In this document: one piece after another, positions 6,388 through 14,681 of the stretch
How the letters are laid out: every line of letters begins with the position of its first letter
Numbering within the stretch: the first letter of the stretch is position 1
Origin: an uncultured Lachnospiraceae bacterium
GTDB taxonomy: Bacteria > Bacillota > Clostridia > Lachnospirales > Lachnospiraceae
NCBI GenBank assembly: GCA_947631755.1
Contig: CANRMO010000012.1
Location: 1-21,370, forward strand
Direction of reading: 5' to 3'
Length of the DNA: 21,370 bases
Position numbers and translations under genes: made by a program
Notes under the pieces: generated by a model
Databases searched by the model: none
Seen by the model: only the letters and a program-made list of their open reading frames with translations
Told to the model about the DNA's origin: nothing

Positions 6388-7152
6388 TCAAAATAAATTC
6401 AGCAGATCCACCACATCTCCGATGCGGGCTTTTATCTTCTGTAATGCTTTCGTGTGGAGCTGGGACACCCTCGACTCTGACACACTGAGAATCTGGCTGA
6501 TCTCTTTCAGTGTCAGCTCCTCATAATAATACAATGTAATCACTTTGTTTTCTTTTTCTGTGAGCGTCTGAAATGCCTCGACAAGCATCTCTTTCAGCTC
6601 CTGTTTCTGTATGGCTTTTTCGGGCTGCTGAAACTTTGTCCCCAATGTCTCCATGCGCCCCTCGCTGCCCTGCTCCAGATAGTCATCCAGAGAGACCATA
6701 TTCGTAAACTCTGCCTCCGAACGCCACCCCTCATATTCATCCCTCGATATCCCGAGTTCAGCTGCGATCTCATCGCTGGTCACCGGCCTGCCGTACTCGG
6801 CCTCCAGTTTCGTGGACGCCGCCTCCATTTTCTTTTGTTTCTGCCGCAGCGTTCGAGGGATCCAGTCCATTTTCCTTATCTGATCAAGAATGGCGCCGCG
6901 GATCCTGAGACTGGCATATGTCTCAAACTTAACATCTTTTGCCAGATCAAATTTATCAATGGCATCAATAAGGCCGAAAATCCCATAGCCCACCAGATCA
7001 TCATACTCCACTGTATAGCCAAGATACATACCGAGCCTGCCCGCAACCAGGTTTACTACATTTGCATACTCCAGGATCAGTTGTTCGCGGAGCTCCGGCG
7101 ATCTTGTCTTATGATATTGCTCCCATAATTTATTTCTTTCCGCTTCCTTCAT
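6388..7152 (-). CDS. fliA: Flagellar sigma factor, FliA/WhiG family (SigD)
   Basis: This sigma-28-type factor directs RNA polymerase to late flagellar and chemotaxis promoters. At 254 residues it has the family's usual length. Region 2 (about residues 25-100) carries the core-binding motif YDDLVGYGIFGLIDAIDKFD and the -10-reading segment FETYASLRIRGAILDQIR followed by DWIPR. Region 3 (about 105-160) starts with the helices around EYGRPVTSDEIAAELG. Region 4 (about 195-250) has the helix-turn-helix LTLKEISQILSVSESRVSQ that reads the -35 box. The ATG at 7152 is 31 nt from the small membrane-protein gene and has an AAGGATG site. The place downstream of cheD is the same as for sigD in B. subtilis, where distance from the operon promoter controls motile-cell fate. 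No anti-sigma gene (flgM) is in this window. Confidence 0.95.
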   Translation of the reverse strand: MKEAERNKLWEQYHKTRSPELREQLILEYANVVNLVAGRLGMYLGYTVEYDDLVGYGIFGLIDAIDKFDLAKDVKFETYASLRIRGAILDQIRKMDWIPRTLRQKQKKMEAASTKLEAEYGRPVTSDEIAAELGISRDEYEGWRSEAEFTNMVSLDDYLEQGSEGRMETLGTKFQQPEKAIQKQELKEMLVEAFQTLTEKENKVITLYYYEELTLKEISQILSVSESRVSQLHTKALQKIKARIGDVVDLLNLF

Positions 7153-7183
7153 CCGTCATCCTTCCCTTATATACCAAATATGC

Positions 7184-7516
7184 TTATATCCCCAGGTCAT
7201 CCATCTCAGAAAATCTCTCTTTCTCCTTTTCTTTCTTTTCCTGTTTTTCCTGTTCTTTCCTCTGCCGTTCCTCTTCCTCACGCCTCTTTTCTTCCTCTTC
7301 CAAGCGTTTCTTTTCCGCCTCCACCATTGCCAGATGCTCTTCCTGGACTCTGCCAATGATCTGCGCGGCGATCTGTCCGATAATGTAAAAAACAAGAAGG
7401 ACAATAATAAGGACTACCAGGCTCATCTGCACCGGCCAGCGCTGGACTACACTGAGAATACAGCAGATAAGGCCTGCAAGCAACATGATAAATGCCGGAA
7501 TAAAACGATATCTCAT
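7184..7516 (-). CDS. Small membrane protein of unknown function between cheD and fliA
   Basis: I do not recognise this 110-residue protein. It has two hydrophobic helices, at about residues 4-22 and 31-55, joined by a short turn (QRWPVQ). A highly charged helix (about 57-104), dominated by Glu, Lys, Arg and Gln, follows and is very likely a cytoplasmic coiled coil. A short end motif EMDDLGI closes it. AGAGGTGGTGAA directly precedes the ATG at 7516, a strong translation signal. The gap to cheD is 16 nt. The amphiphilic rod on two membrane helices suggests a scaffold or a partner for another membrane-associated motility protein. The Lys/Glu-rich tail is low in complexity, so weak database matches to other coiled coils would mean little. 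Confidence 0.75.
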   Translation of the reverse strand: MRYRFIPAFIMLLAGLICCILSVVQRWPVQMSLVVLIIVLLVFYIIGQIAAQIIGRVQEEHLAMVEAEKKRLEEEEKRREEEERQRKEQEKQEKKEKEKERFSEMDDLGI

Positions 7517-7532
7517 TTCACCACACCTCTGA

Positions 7533-8027
7533 TCAGATTATATACTCCTGGATCCCCTCTGACTGGACAACACGGATCGATAATTCTTCTGTCGCCGGGT
7601 CAAAAACGATCGTACGGCTGCAGGCTCCGCCAATATCCTCCGCCACGACGGGAATATTAAACAAAGCTAGTTTCTTACAGACCGCAAGGTAATTCTGCGC
7701 GCCGATATTGAGAAACTCATTGCTCATCTTGCGGGAGAACATCTTTGCTCCCCCCGCTATTTTCGCCACAAGCCGGTCAGGCCTGACATCCCTCTCAAGC
7801 AGATCCTCATACATATCCTGCAGACAGGTGTCAACAAATTTCTTCCGGTTGTTTTCGGAAGAAATCCGTTTGCTGTCCGGCAGCATGACGTGAGCCATAC
7901 CAGTAATCCCTGTAGGCCTCTCATATATCACAACCCCCAGGCAGGAACCGAGGCCGAGGGTTGAAATCTTTTGTGACATATCACAAATTTTGTAATCTGC
8001 CATACCTACACGTATCACTTCACTCAT
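7533..8027 (-). CDS. cheD: Chemoreceptor glutamine deamidase CheD
   Basis: CheD converts specific glutamines on methyl-accepting chemotaxis receptors to glutamate and so raises their ability to activate CheA. The 164-residue protein has the catalytic triad of the family: Thr23, Cys29 in the motif GLGSCLGV, and His46 in GMAHVMLPDS. The segment KIAGGAKMF (near residue 90) is also a family hallmark. The gene overlaps the end of cheW by 4 nt (ATGA), a sign of translational coupling. In B. subtilis CheD is bound by CheC, but no cheC lies next to it here, so its CheC partner (if any) must be encoded elsewhere or replaced by FliY. Confidence 0.95.
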   Translation of the reverse strand: MSEVIRVGMADYKICDMSQKISTLGLGSCLGVVIYERPTGITGMAHVMLPDSKRISSENNRKKFVDTCLQDMYEDLLERDVRPDRLVAKIAGGAKMFSRKMSNEFLNIGAQNYLAVCKKLALFNIPVVAEDIGGACSRTIVFDPATEELSIRVVQSEGIQEYII

Positions 8028-8488
8028 GCTATTTTTACTTCCTCTACAACAGCTTCAATATCAAGCAGCGAAATCAGGCTCTCCCCATTTTTCCCAATTC
8101 CTGCGAGGTAACTTGCATTTTTCTCATCCAGCTTAAATGCCGGTTTTTCCACAGTTGCCGGGTCAATATTCACAACTTCTTTCACCTCATCAACAATAAA
8201 ACCGATCATCGACTGGTCCTCCAGGCGGATAATGATGATGCGGGACGCGGAGGCATAGCTGTCATCCTCCAGCCCAAACCTTCTGCGCAGGCTCATGATT
8301 GGAACCACTTCCCCGCGAAGGTTGATCACACCCACATAATATGGCTGCGATTTGGGAACTCTCGTAATCCGCTGCAGGCGCACGATATTATCGATAAAAC
8401 CAATATCTATGCCATACTGCTCATCGCCCAGCTTGACAACAATATACTGAACCACACTAACGCTTGTTGTTTTCACATTCTCACTCAT
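8024..8488 (-). CDS. cheW: Chemotaxis coupling protein CheW
   Basis: CheW bridges receptors and the CheA kinase in the polar or lateral arrays. The 154-residue protein is one CheW domain. It shows the core pattern of the family: an opening strand at YIVVKLGDEQYGIDI, the segment VINLRGEVVPIMSLRRRFGL in the middle, and a final GIGKNGESLISLLDIEAV. The ATG at 8488 follows a run of G (GGGGG) 6 nt upstream and lies 11 nt after the cheA stop. The C-terminus overlaps cheD. Confidence 0.95.
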   Translation of the reverse strand: MSENVKTTSVSVVQYIVVKLGDEQYGIDIGFIDNIVRLQRITRVPKSQPYYVGVINLRGEVVPIMSLRRRFGLEDDSYASASRIIIIRLEDQSMIGFIVDEVKEVVNIDPATVEKPAFKLDEKNASYLAGIGKNGESLISLLDIEAVVEEVKIA

Positions 8489-8499
8489 GCCAGTACCCC

Positions 8500-10599
8500 C
8501 TATATCAAAGAATTCGTATCAAGAATCAAGGCCACTTCGCCATCTCCCAGGATCGTTGCACCGCTAAAGAGCTTTTCATATGTAATATGGTGGCCGAGAG
8601 ATTTGATGACTGTCTCCTGCTGTCCGATCAGGCTGTCTACGATCAGGCCGATCTTCTGCTCGCCCTTTTTCACAATGACAACCACATAGGACTCCGGATC
8701 CTCTTCTTTTTCCACACCGAGCAAGTCGTGCAGCCTTAGGATCGGAATAACATTGCCGCGGAGATGTATGACTTCCTTAGACTGCACAAAGCAGATATCC
8801 CCGTTTGGTATGTCCTCGATTCCATCTATATTTCCCAGCGGGATTGCATATTTCTCTTTACCGACCTCAACCATGAGCGCCTGAATGATAGCCAGTGTGA
8901 GCGGCAGCTGGATGGAGAATGTGCTCCCCTCGCCTAACACCGTCCTCGCACTGATACTTCCCCCGAGGGACTCAATATTGGTCTTTACCACGTCAAGCCC
9001 GACACCGCGGCCGGATACATCCGTGATCTGGTCAGCCGTCGAGAAACTGGGGCGGAACAGCAGATCGATGTAGTCATTGTCATTCATCGTCTCCATCTGT
9101 TTTTCTGTGATCGTCCCGCGCTCCAGTGCCTTTCTCCTCACCTTGTCAATATCAATGCCCGCGCCGTCATCGCGAACCTCGATCACTACATTATTTCCGT
9201 CCTGGTAAGCGTCAAGGAAGATTGAGCCGATTTCCGGTTTCCCGAGGCGCACACGCTCCTCATTGCTCTCCAGGCCGTGGTCAGCAGAGTTCCGGATCAA
9301 ATGCATCAGCGGATCACCGATCTCATCAATAACCGTCCGGTCAAGCTCTGTCTCCTCACCAGTCATATACAGTTCCATCTTCTTGTTCAGCTTGCGGGTC
9401 AGATCGCGCACCATCCTCGGAAAACGGTTCACAACGCTGTCAATCGGCACCATCCTCACTTTCATGACCGACTCATGGAGGTTTGTGGGCACGCGCTCCA
9501 GGTACTCAATCTGCTCGTGGAATGCCTGCGAGCGGTCGCCCTCACCCGAGTTCGATGAACCGGCAGATACAAGGCCGTTTTTGGCAATGATCAGCTCGCT
9601 GACAAGATTCATCAGATTATCCAGTTTATCAATATCTACGCGGACAGAGCGGTTTCCGACTTTCGCCTTTGATTTTTTCTGCTTGTCCCCATTCTCCTCC
9701 TGTTTGGGCGGAGCTGCTTTGGCAGCCACCGGCGCCGCTTTTTTCTTCTCCGGCTTTTTCTCCTCTTTCTTTTCTACTGCCTGTTCTGGTATCGACAATT
9801 CGCCGATGTAAACATCCTCAACCTCTGACACATTCATGATCAGTTCCCGGATTTTTTCCTTGCTCTCAGATGTGGCAAGAATCCAGCTGAAATCAAATTC
9901 ATATTCCTCGTCTTCTATCTTTTCCGTAGTCGGGACTGATTTGACCAGCTCGCCCTTATCCTCCACGGATTTAAACACGAGAAAGGCTCTGGCCGCTTTC
10001 AATATACACGTCTCCTGAAGATAGACAGTGATCCCATAGATATTTTTGCCGTCATTTTTTGCGGACTGGATTGCAGAGGTATCAAATTCTGTGATCGGTA
10101 TCCCGTTGTATTTTGCTTTTGCAGAATCCCGGGAATCTTCCTCCGGGCCGGCACCGTCTCCGGCAGATGCGCCCGTGCCAGATTCCTCCGAGCCTCCCGT
10201 GCTGCCGCCCCCATTCTGCTCTTCCAACAGCTCATTCAGATCCTGTATAATATCCTCGTTGTCCTCCGTTCCCTCATTCCCCTCGCTGGAGATGACATCC
10301 AGATAGGACTCCAGGGCATCCAGGCCGCGGAACAGCACATCGATCAGTTTGGCGTTCGCTTTCATGGTCCCATTGCGAATTTCAGAAAATACATTTTCAA
10401 GATCATGGGTCAGCCGCTGCATACGGGTAAATCCCATCGTGCCCGCCATGCCTTTCAATGTGTGGGCCGCCCGGAAAATCTCATTGACTGTATCCGCATC
10501 TTCCGGTTCTTTCTCCAAAGTCAGAATGTGCTCATTCAGACTCTGCAGATGCTCTTTCGTTTCATCAATAAATAAATCCAAATACTGACTTGTATCCAT
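8500..10599 (-). CDS. cheA: Chemotaxis histidine kinase CheA
   Basis: CheA autophosphorylates on signal from receptors and passes phosphate to CheY and CheB. The 699-residue protein has all five family domains. P1 (about 1-105) holds the phosphorylated His46 in AAHTLKGMAG. P2 (about 165-270) binds the response regulators and is flanked by Gly/Ser/Glu-rich and Lys/Glu/Ala-rich linkers. P3 (about 318-380) is the dimerisation domain. P4 is the ATPase, with the N-box around Asn437 (HLIRNSADHG), DDGAG at 477-481 and GRGVGL at 530-535. P5 (about 560-699) is a CheW-like domain that joins the array. The ATG at 10599 is 4 nt after the cheB stop, with a purine-rich site just before it. Confidence 0.97.
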   Translation of the reverse strand: MDTSQYLDLFIDETKEHLQSLNEHILTLEKEPEDADTVNEIFRAAHTLKGMAGTMGFTRMQRLTHDLENVFSEIRNGTMKANAKLIDVLFRGLDALESYLDVISSEGNEGTEDNEDIIQDLNELLEEQNGGGSTGGSEESGTGASAGDGAGPEEDSRDSAKAKYNGIPITEFDTSAIQSAKNDGKNIYGITVYLQETCILKAARAFLVFKSVEDKGELVKSVPTTEKIEDEEYEFDFSWILATSESKEKIRELIMNVSEVEDVYIGELSIPEQAVEKKEEKKPEKKKAAPVAAKAAPPKQEENGDKQKKSKAKVGNRSVRVDIDKLDNLMNLVSELIIAKNGLVSAGSSNSGEGDRSQAFHEQIEYLERVPTNLHESVMKVRMVPIDSVVNRFPRMVRDLTRKLNKKMELYMTGEETELDRTVIDEIGDPLMHLIRNSADHGLESNEERVRLGKPEIGSIFLDAYQDGNNVVIEVRDDGAGIDIDKVRRKALERGTITEKQMETMNDNDYIDLLFRPSFSTADQITDVSGRGVGLDVVKTNIESLGGSISARTVLGEGSTFSIQLPLTLAIIQALMVEVGKEKYAIPLGNIDGIEDIPNGDICFVQSKEVIHLRGNVIPILRLHDLLGVEKEEDPESYVVVIVKKGEQKIGLIVDSLIGQQETVIKSLGHHITYEKLFSGATILGDGEVALILDTNSLI

Positions 10600-10603
10600 A
10601 CCT

Positions 10604-11707
10604 TCACACTCCTATTTGTTTTATCATTGTTTCTGCCACATGCTCCAGCGGCACTACCTCGTCTGCCACACCCGCCGCTTTCACCGCTTTTGGCATACCA
10701 TACACAACACTCGTAGCCTCATCCTGTGCCACCACTTTCATTTTCTTGTTTTGTTTAACCCGCAGAATCCCCTTTGTACCGTCACTGCCCATACCGGTCA
10801 GAACTCCACAGACAATCTCTTCAAAAGAAGTGTCCACCAATGATTCAAGAAAAATATCCGCACAGGGTTTCAAACCGCCGCGTGGCGGCTTGTCATTCTC
10901 GGAAATCCGGTATTTCCCCGTTCCCTGTTCTTCGACCAGCTCGCACTGCTTGCCGCCTTTTGCGATATAGGCAACACCCCTTTTCAATACCTCCCCGTCC
11001 TCTGCCTCTTTCACCCGGATCTGGCTCAGCTCATCCAGCCGGACCGCAAGAGATTCTGTAAACCCGACGGGCATGTGCTGGACAACAACCAGCGGATAGG
11101 GAAAATTGGCGGGAAACTGCGGAATAACCGACTGCAGTGCCTTGGGTCCTCCTGTAGAGGAGGCGATCACCGCCAGTTTCTTTCCCCTGGCAACCGGCAC
11201 ATAACTTTGCACCGCGTTTTTCTTCAGGAAAGGCCGCGTTTCCTCCTGTTTCACCGATGTCCCCTTGTGTGCGGCAGCTGACGCCTCACTGACTGGCAAC
11301 TCCTCAATCCCACACGCTGAGTGGACTTTGGAGATAATGCTCTCGCTGAACTCCGTAAATGCCGATCCCGTTGAACCAGTCGGCTTCCTCACAAAATCAA
11401 AAGCACCCAGTTCAAGAGCCTCGATCGTCCCACTGGCATCCCTGTGGGCGATTGAACTGACCACGAGCACAGGAATCTGGATCCTGCTCTTTTTCAGAGT
11501 CCGGATAAACTGCACACCACTCATCTGGGGCATCTGGATGTCCACCAGAATCGTATCATACTGCTTTCCATCCAGGATCAGCTCCAGAGCGTGTATGGCA
11601 CTGCTGGCCGTATCGGCAACCATCAGGTGCTCATCTCCATTTATTATACCAGACAGAACCCTTCTCATGAGTGCAGAGTCATCTATAATTAATATTTTTT
11701 TCCTCAT
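10604..11707 (-). CDS. cheB: Chemotaxis response regulator protein-glutamate methylesterase CheB
   Basis: CheB removes methyl groups from receptors for adaptation and can deamidate receptor glutamines. The 367-residue protein has a receiver domain (about 1-125) with Asp9, Asp10, the phosphoacceptor Asp56 and Lys108. After a linker (about 130-170) comes the methylesterase domain. Its motifs are ASSTGGPKALQ (nucleophile Ser), VVQHMPVGFT (catalytic His) and GVLTGMGSDGTKG (catalytic Asp). The ATG at 11707 has AAAGGAA upstream and lies 5 nt after the PilZ gene stop. No CheR methyltransferase is in this window; in many Firmicutes cheR lies outside the main operon. Confidence 0.97.
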   Translation of the reverse strand: MRKKILIIDDSALMRRVLSGIINGDEHLMVADTASSAIHALELILDGKQYDTILVDIQMPQMSGVQFIRTLKKSRIQIPVLVVSSIAHRDASGTIEALELGAFDFVRKPTGSTGSAFTEFSESIISKVHSACGIEELPVSEASAAAHKGTSVKQEETRPFLKKNAVQSYVPVARGKKLAVIASSTGGPKALQSVIPQFPANFPYPLVVVQHMPVGFTESLAVRLDELSQIRVKEAEDGEVLKRGVAYIAKGGKQCELVEEQGTGKYRISENDKPPRGGLKPCADIFLESLVDTSFEEIVCGVLTGMGSDGTKGILRVKQNKKMKVVAQDEATSVVYGMPKAVKAAGVADEVVPLEHVAETMIKQIGV

Positions 11708-11712
11708 AGAAT

Positions 11713-12465
11713 CTATTCCTTTCTCATTCTCCTGCGCTGTTCCTCAAACACATACTGGATGATGATTTCCCTCTCTGTATCCGTGATCCCGATAAATTCG
11801 CCGCGGATTTCAAAAAATGTGTGCATATTTTCAAGATTCTGGCACGAGAGCACCCGCGCCGTAAAATTAACCGGCACAATCCCGTTTTGGAAATCCAGAG
11901 GCACTGAGACCTCAAGCACCGTTCCTAAAGGCAGTTCCCTGTTGCAGTGAAAACGCACGCCCCCTCCGCTTAAATCGGCGGCGGTTCCATCCTCCCAGTC
12001 CTTGACAATTCGGTCTAAAAGTTCGTAAAACTGCTGTTCCTGCTCCGGGGAATCCACCCTTCTCTCATACAGCATCTTCCGAATCCGGATCTCCTCTTCT
12101 GAGAGGATCCGGTATTTTAGCTCTACCACACAATCCAGCCGGTAATACTGCCTTCTCTGGAACTTTCTCAGCTCGCTCAGAAGAAGGACATCCATAACAT
12201 ACATATTATTCTCATTATACCGCTTTACCACCCGTCCGCGGCACCGGTACAGGCCGGACTGGGTGTAAAAACAGAGCTGGTACTCATCCCCTGTCTCTAA
12301 CGGGATGATCTTTCCCTCGTGGATAGGCATAGACAGTTTCGCCGTGCGGACATCGTCAAAATCCAGCAACTGGCTGCTATATACATTCTTTGAGAGCGCG
12401 CGGTTCAGTGCGCTGACCGTATGCGTCAGCTCGATCCGGTCGCCTATTTTGAAAAAAATATCCAT
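11713..12465 (-). CDS. PilZ-domain c-di-GMP receptor, YcgR/flagellar brake type
   Basis: The 250-residue protein has an N-terminal YcgR-like domain (about 1-95) and a C-terminal PilZ domain. The c-di-GMP motif RxxxR is at 105-109 (RQYYR) and the second motif DLSGGG is at 164-169. YcgR-type proteins bind c-di-GMP and then slow the motor or block the stator, shifting cells from swimming to surface life; B. subtilis has a related motor brake. The spacing of about 55 residues between the two motifs is longer than in most PilZ domains and includes a charged helical insert (about 120-160). A place between flhG and cheB in the motility operon is common in Clostridia. The ATG at 12465 is 28 nt after the flhG stop. 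Confidence 0.88.
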   Translation of the reverse strand: MDIFFKIGDRIELTHTVSALNRALSKNVYSSQLLDFDDVRTAKLSMPIHEGKIIPLETGDEYQLCFYTQSGLYRCRGRVVKRYNENNMYVMDVLLLSELRKFQRRQYYRLDCVVELKYRILSEEEIRIRKMLYERRVDSPEQEQQFYELLDRIVKDWEDGTAADLSGGGVRFHCNRELPLGTVLEVSVPLDFQNGIVPVNFTARVLSCQNLENMHTFFEIRGEFIGITDTEREIIIQYVFEEQRRRMRKE

Positions 12466-12493
12466 GTTTCTGCCACTCCTCTCTAATCCGGAT

Positions 12494-13381
12494 TCAACCG
12501 TTAAATTTCATGCGTATCACCTGAGAGAACATCTGCATGATCCCCATTCTCTGAGCCGGTATGCTCTCCCTGTTCTCCAGTTTTTCCGCAATCCGCCGCA
12601 CAGACCTCACAGCGGGCGAATATGGCATGCCGATGCACAGAGGCTCCTGTCTCATAATCGCTCTCGACATATTTTCATCATAGGGGATAGCCCCCATGTA
12701 ACCGATCTCTGTATGTAAAAACCGCTTGACAACGATTCCTATCTTCTGGAACAATTCATCTGCATCTCCATCATGCCTGACCTGGTTTGCGATCATCTTT
12801 ACACTCGTGCGCCCCGGCTGGTAAGAAGAAGAATTTTTCAGTGATTTCAGGAGGGCATAGGCATCTGTGATTGAAGTGGGTTCCGGCGTCGCCACCAGAA
12901 GCACCTCCACGCTTGCCGCCACAAATTCCAGAACAGCGTCACCAATCCCCGCACCGGTATCTACAATGACCACATCCGCCATCTGATCCAGATCATCCAT
13001 TTTCTGTATGAGTTTCATGATCTGGTCCCTTGAGAGGGCAGCCATCTCATTGATGCCGGATCCGCCGGAAATAAATCCGATCTCTTCCGGGCCGTATGTG
13101 ATGATATCCGCCATGCTTTTTCCCCGGAACATCAGGTCCGCCAGATTGTACCGAGGCCGTATCCCGAGCATGATCTCAATGTTGGCCAGACCAAAGTCCG
13201 CATCCAGCACAACCACTTTTTTCCCCATCCTGCTCAGAGAAATCGCGAGGTTGACCGACACACTAGTCTTCCCCACTCCTCCCTTACCGGAAGTAACTGT
13301 GATCACGCGCGCACCACCCTTCCTGTCAGGCCGGATATCCTGCTTTTTTATGATATTTCTCAAACTGTCAGCCTGATCCAT
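12494..13381 (-). CDS. flhG: FlhG, MinD/ParA-type ATPase that sets flagellar number
   Basis: FlhG (YlxH) is a membrane-associated ATPase that acts with FlhF to control where and how many flagella are built. It also stimulates the FlhF GTPase. In the 295-residue protein the deviant Walker A motif GKGGVGKT is at about 32-39 after a short basic N-terminus (DQADSLRNIIKK). The segment VVLDADFGLANIEIMLG follows (switch region), then VIVDTGAGIGD (Walker B). A C-terminal amphipathic helix (SQVIRMKFNG) fits membrane binding. The ATG at 13381 was chosen over one 27 nt upstream because AAAGGA lies 9 nt before it and the N-terminus then matches the family's FlhF-contact peptide. The gene follows flhF after 43 nt. 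Confidence 0.93.
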   Translation of the reverse strand: MDQADSLRNIIKKQDIRPDRKGGARVITVTSGKGGVGKTSVSVNLAISLSRMGKKVVVLDADFGLANIEIMLGIRPRYNLADLMFRGKSMADIITYGPEEIGFISGGSGINEMAALSRDQIMKLIQKMDDLDQMADVVIVDTGAGIGDAVLEFVAASVEVLLVATPEPTSITDAYALLKSLKNSSSYQPGRTSVKMIANQVRHDGDADELFQKIGIVVKRFLHTEIGYMGAIPYDENMSRAIMRQEPLCIGMPYSPAVRSVRRIAEKLENRESIPAQRMGIMQMFSQVIRMKFNG

Positions 13382-13390
13382 CGCGCACCA

Positions 13391-13396
13391 TCCTTT
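13391..13396 (-). promoter_or_regulatory. Ribosome binding site choosing the inner ATG of flhG
   Basis: The minus strand reads AAAGGA, 9 nt before ATG at 13381-13379. The alternative ATG at 13408-13406 has only a pyrimidine/GC mix upstream and no such site. Confidence 0.55.
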
Positions 13397-13424
13397 CCGT
13401 CCGGCCATCGCACTGGCCGCACAA

Positions 13425-14681
13425 CTAATTTCCCTGATTCTTGCCGAGCAGCTTTTTAGCCACTCTCTGTGGATTTAATTCCGCAATGTCATCCGGTACA
13501 TTCTGCCCATAAGTCACATAGGACAGCGGACACTTAGTCTTTATATGCATATTCAGCATAGCCCCAGATGATGATGTCTCATCTAATTTTGTAAATATAA
13601 TGCTAAAATCTGTCAGATCCGCATACACTTTCGCGATCTCCTGAAGATCACTGTATTTTGTGCTCGCATTGAGAACAAGATAGACCTGCCTGTCCGCGAT
13701 TGGGACCTGTTCAATCAGCGCCCGCACCTCTTCCATCTGTTTTTTATTTTTGTGGGAACTTCCCGCTGTGTCCACAAGACAGATGTCATACTCACTCAGC
13801 TCCTCTAAGGACTCACCCAGCTCATCGGGGCTGTAGACTACTTTCAGCGGCACACCCATAATATTGGCATAAGTTTTCAGCTGCTCAACTGCCGCGATCC
13901 GATATGTGTCCGCAGTGACCAGCGCCACGTTTACTTTCTTCTCCAGTTTAAGGCGGGATGCGATCTTTGCGATCGTCGTTGTCTTGCCGACCCCCGTCGA
14001 GCCGAGGAAAAACACAAAACTCGTCTGCCTGCTCTTTGTGATATCAATCAGATAAGGCTGTCCCAGCATAAGGATGATCTTCTGATACACACTTGTCAAA
14101 ATCTGATTGACCGAAGCATTCCTCGGCAGCGCCTTATCCACGTCCTCCATGATCGAAGCCGCCACATCCTCATCCACTTCATTCTGGATCAGCTGTTTTC
14201 GTATGAGCTCCTTGCAGGCCACTGTTCTCTCATCCTCCTCCGGCTCATCGTCCGGCTCCTCTCTCTGTGGTTCCCGATTTTCCAAAACAGTCTCCGTCCG
14301 CTCTTTCTGCTCAAAAGCCGTCTCCTTCTGCTCATTTTCTTTCATCTGCATCTCAAGGAGCATCTCAAGTTTTTCCAGTTTATCCTGGATACTCATCTCA
14401 TCCTCCGGCTCATTTCCCTTCTCTTTTTTCACATCCTGCATAGGAGGGATGGGAATATCAGAAGAAACTTTTGAAGACAGCCTTTCTTTCTCTCCCTCAT
14501 TATAGACCGGCATCTCATCAAGCGAAGCTGTCACTTCCACCTTTGCCCTGACAAAAATCTTTGCCAGGCCCTTTGGCTTGATTTTTTTTATATTTGTGAC
14601 CAGTGCCCCGCTTCCGAGCTCCTCTTTTGCCATTTCAATCGCTTCTTTTTCTGTCGCCGCAACAAATTTTTTTAATATCAT
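13425..14681 (-). CDS. flhF: FlhF, SRP-type GTPase for flagellar placement
   Basis: FlhF belongs to the SRP54/FtsY group of GTPases and marks the site where the flagellar base is assembled. The 418-residue protein has a basic N-terminal B domain (1-55). A long acidic, Glu/Gln-rich linker with coiled-coil character follows (about 60-155), then the N domain (155-215) and the G domain (216-418). The G domain has GSTGVGKT (227-234, phosphate binding), TADTYRIAAVEQL (257-269), DTAGSSHKN (304-312) and TKLDE (near 365). The ATG at 14681 overlaps the end of flhA by 4 nt (ATGA), so the two are translationally coupled. The linker is low in complexity and should be ignored in homology searches. Confidence 0.95.
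   Translation of the reverse strand: MILKKFVAATEKEAIEMAKEELGSGALVTNIKKIKPKGLAKIFVRAKVEVTASLDEMPVYNEGEKERLSSKVSSDIPIPPMQDVKKEKGNEPEDEMSIQDKLEKLEMLLEMQMKENEQKETAFEQKERTETVLENREPQREEPDDEPEEDERTVACKELIRKQLIQNEVDEDVAASIMEDVDKALPRNASVNQILTSVYQKIILMLGQPYLIDITKSRQTSFVFFLGSTGVGKTTTIAKIASRLKLEKKVNVALVTADTYRIAAVEQLKTYANIMGVPLKVVYSPDELGESLEELSEYDICLVDTAGSSHKNKKQMEEVRALIEQVPIADRQVYLVLNASTKYSDLQEIAKVYADLTDFSIIFTKLDETSSSGAMLNMHIKTKCPLSYVTYGQNVPDDIAELNPQRVAKKLLGKNQGN

Noticed and set aside
7961..8689. A 242-codon open frame on the plus strand opposite cheW and the end of cheA.
   Set aside because: It is antisense to two clear chemotaxis genes and shows no recognisable family or start signal.
12485..12494. 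The perfect palindrome AATCCGGATT at the flhG-pilZ junction.
   Set aside because: It is only 10 bp with no loop or T-tract, so it is neither a terminator nor a convincing operator.
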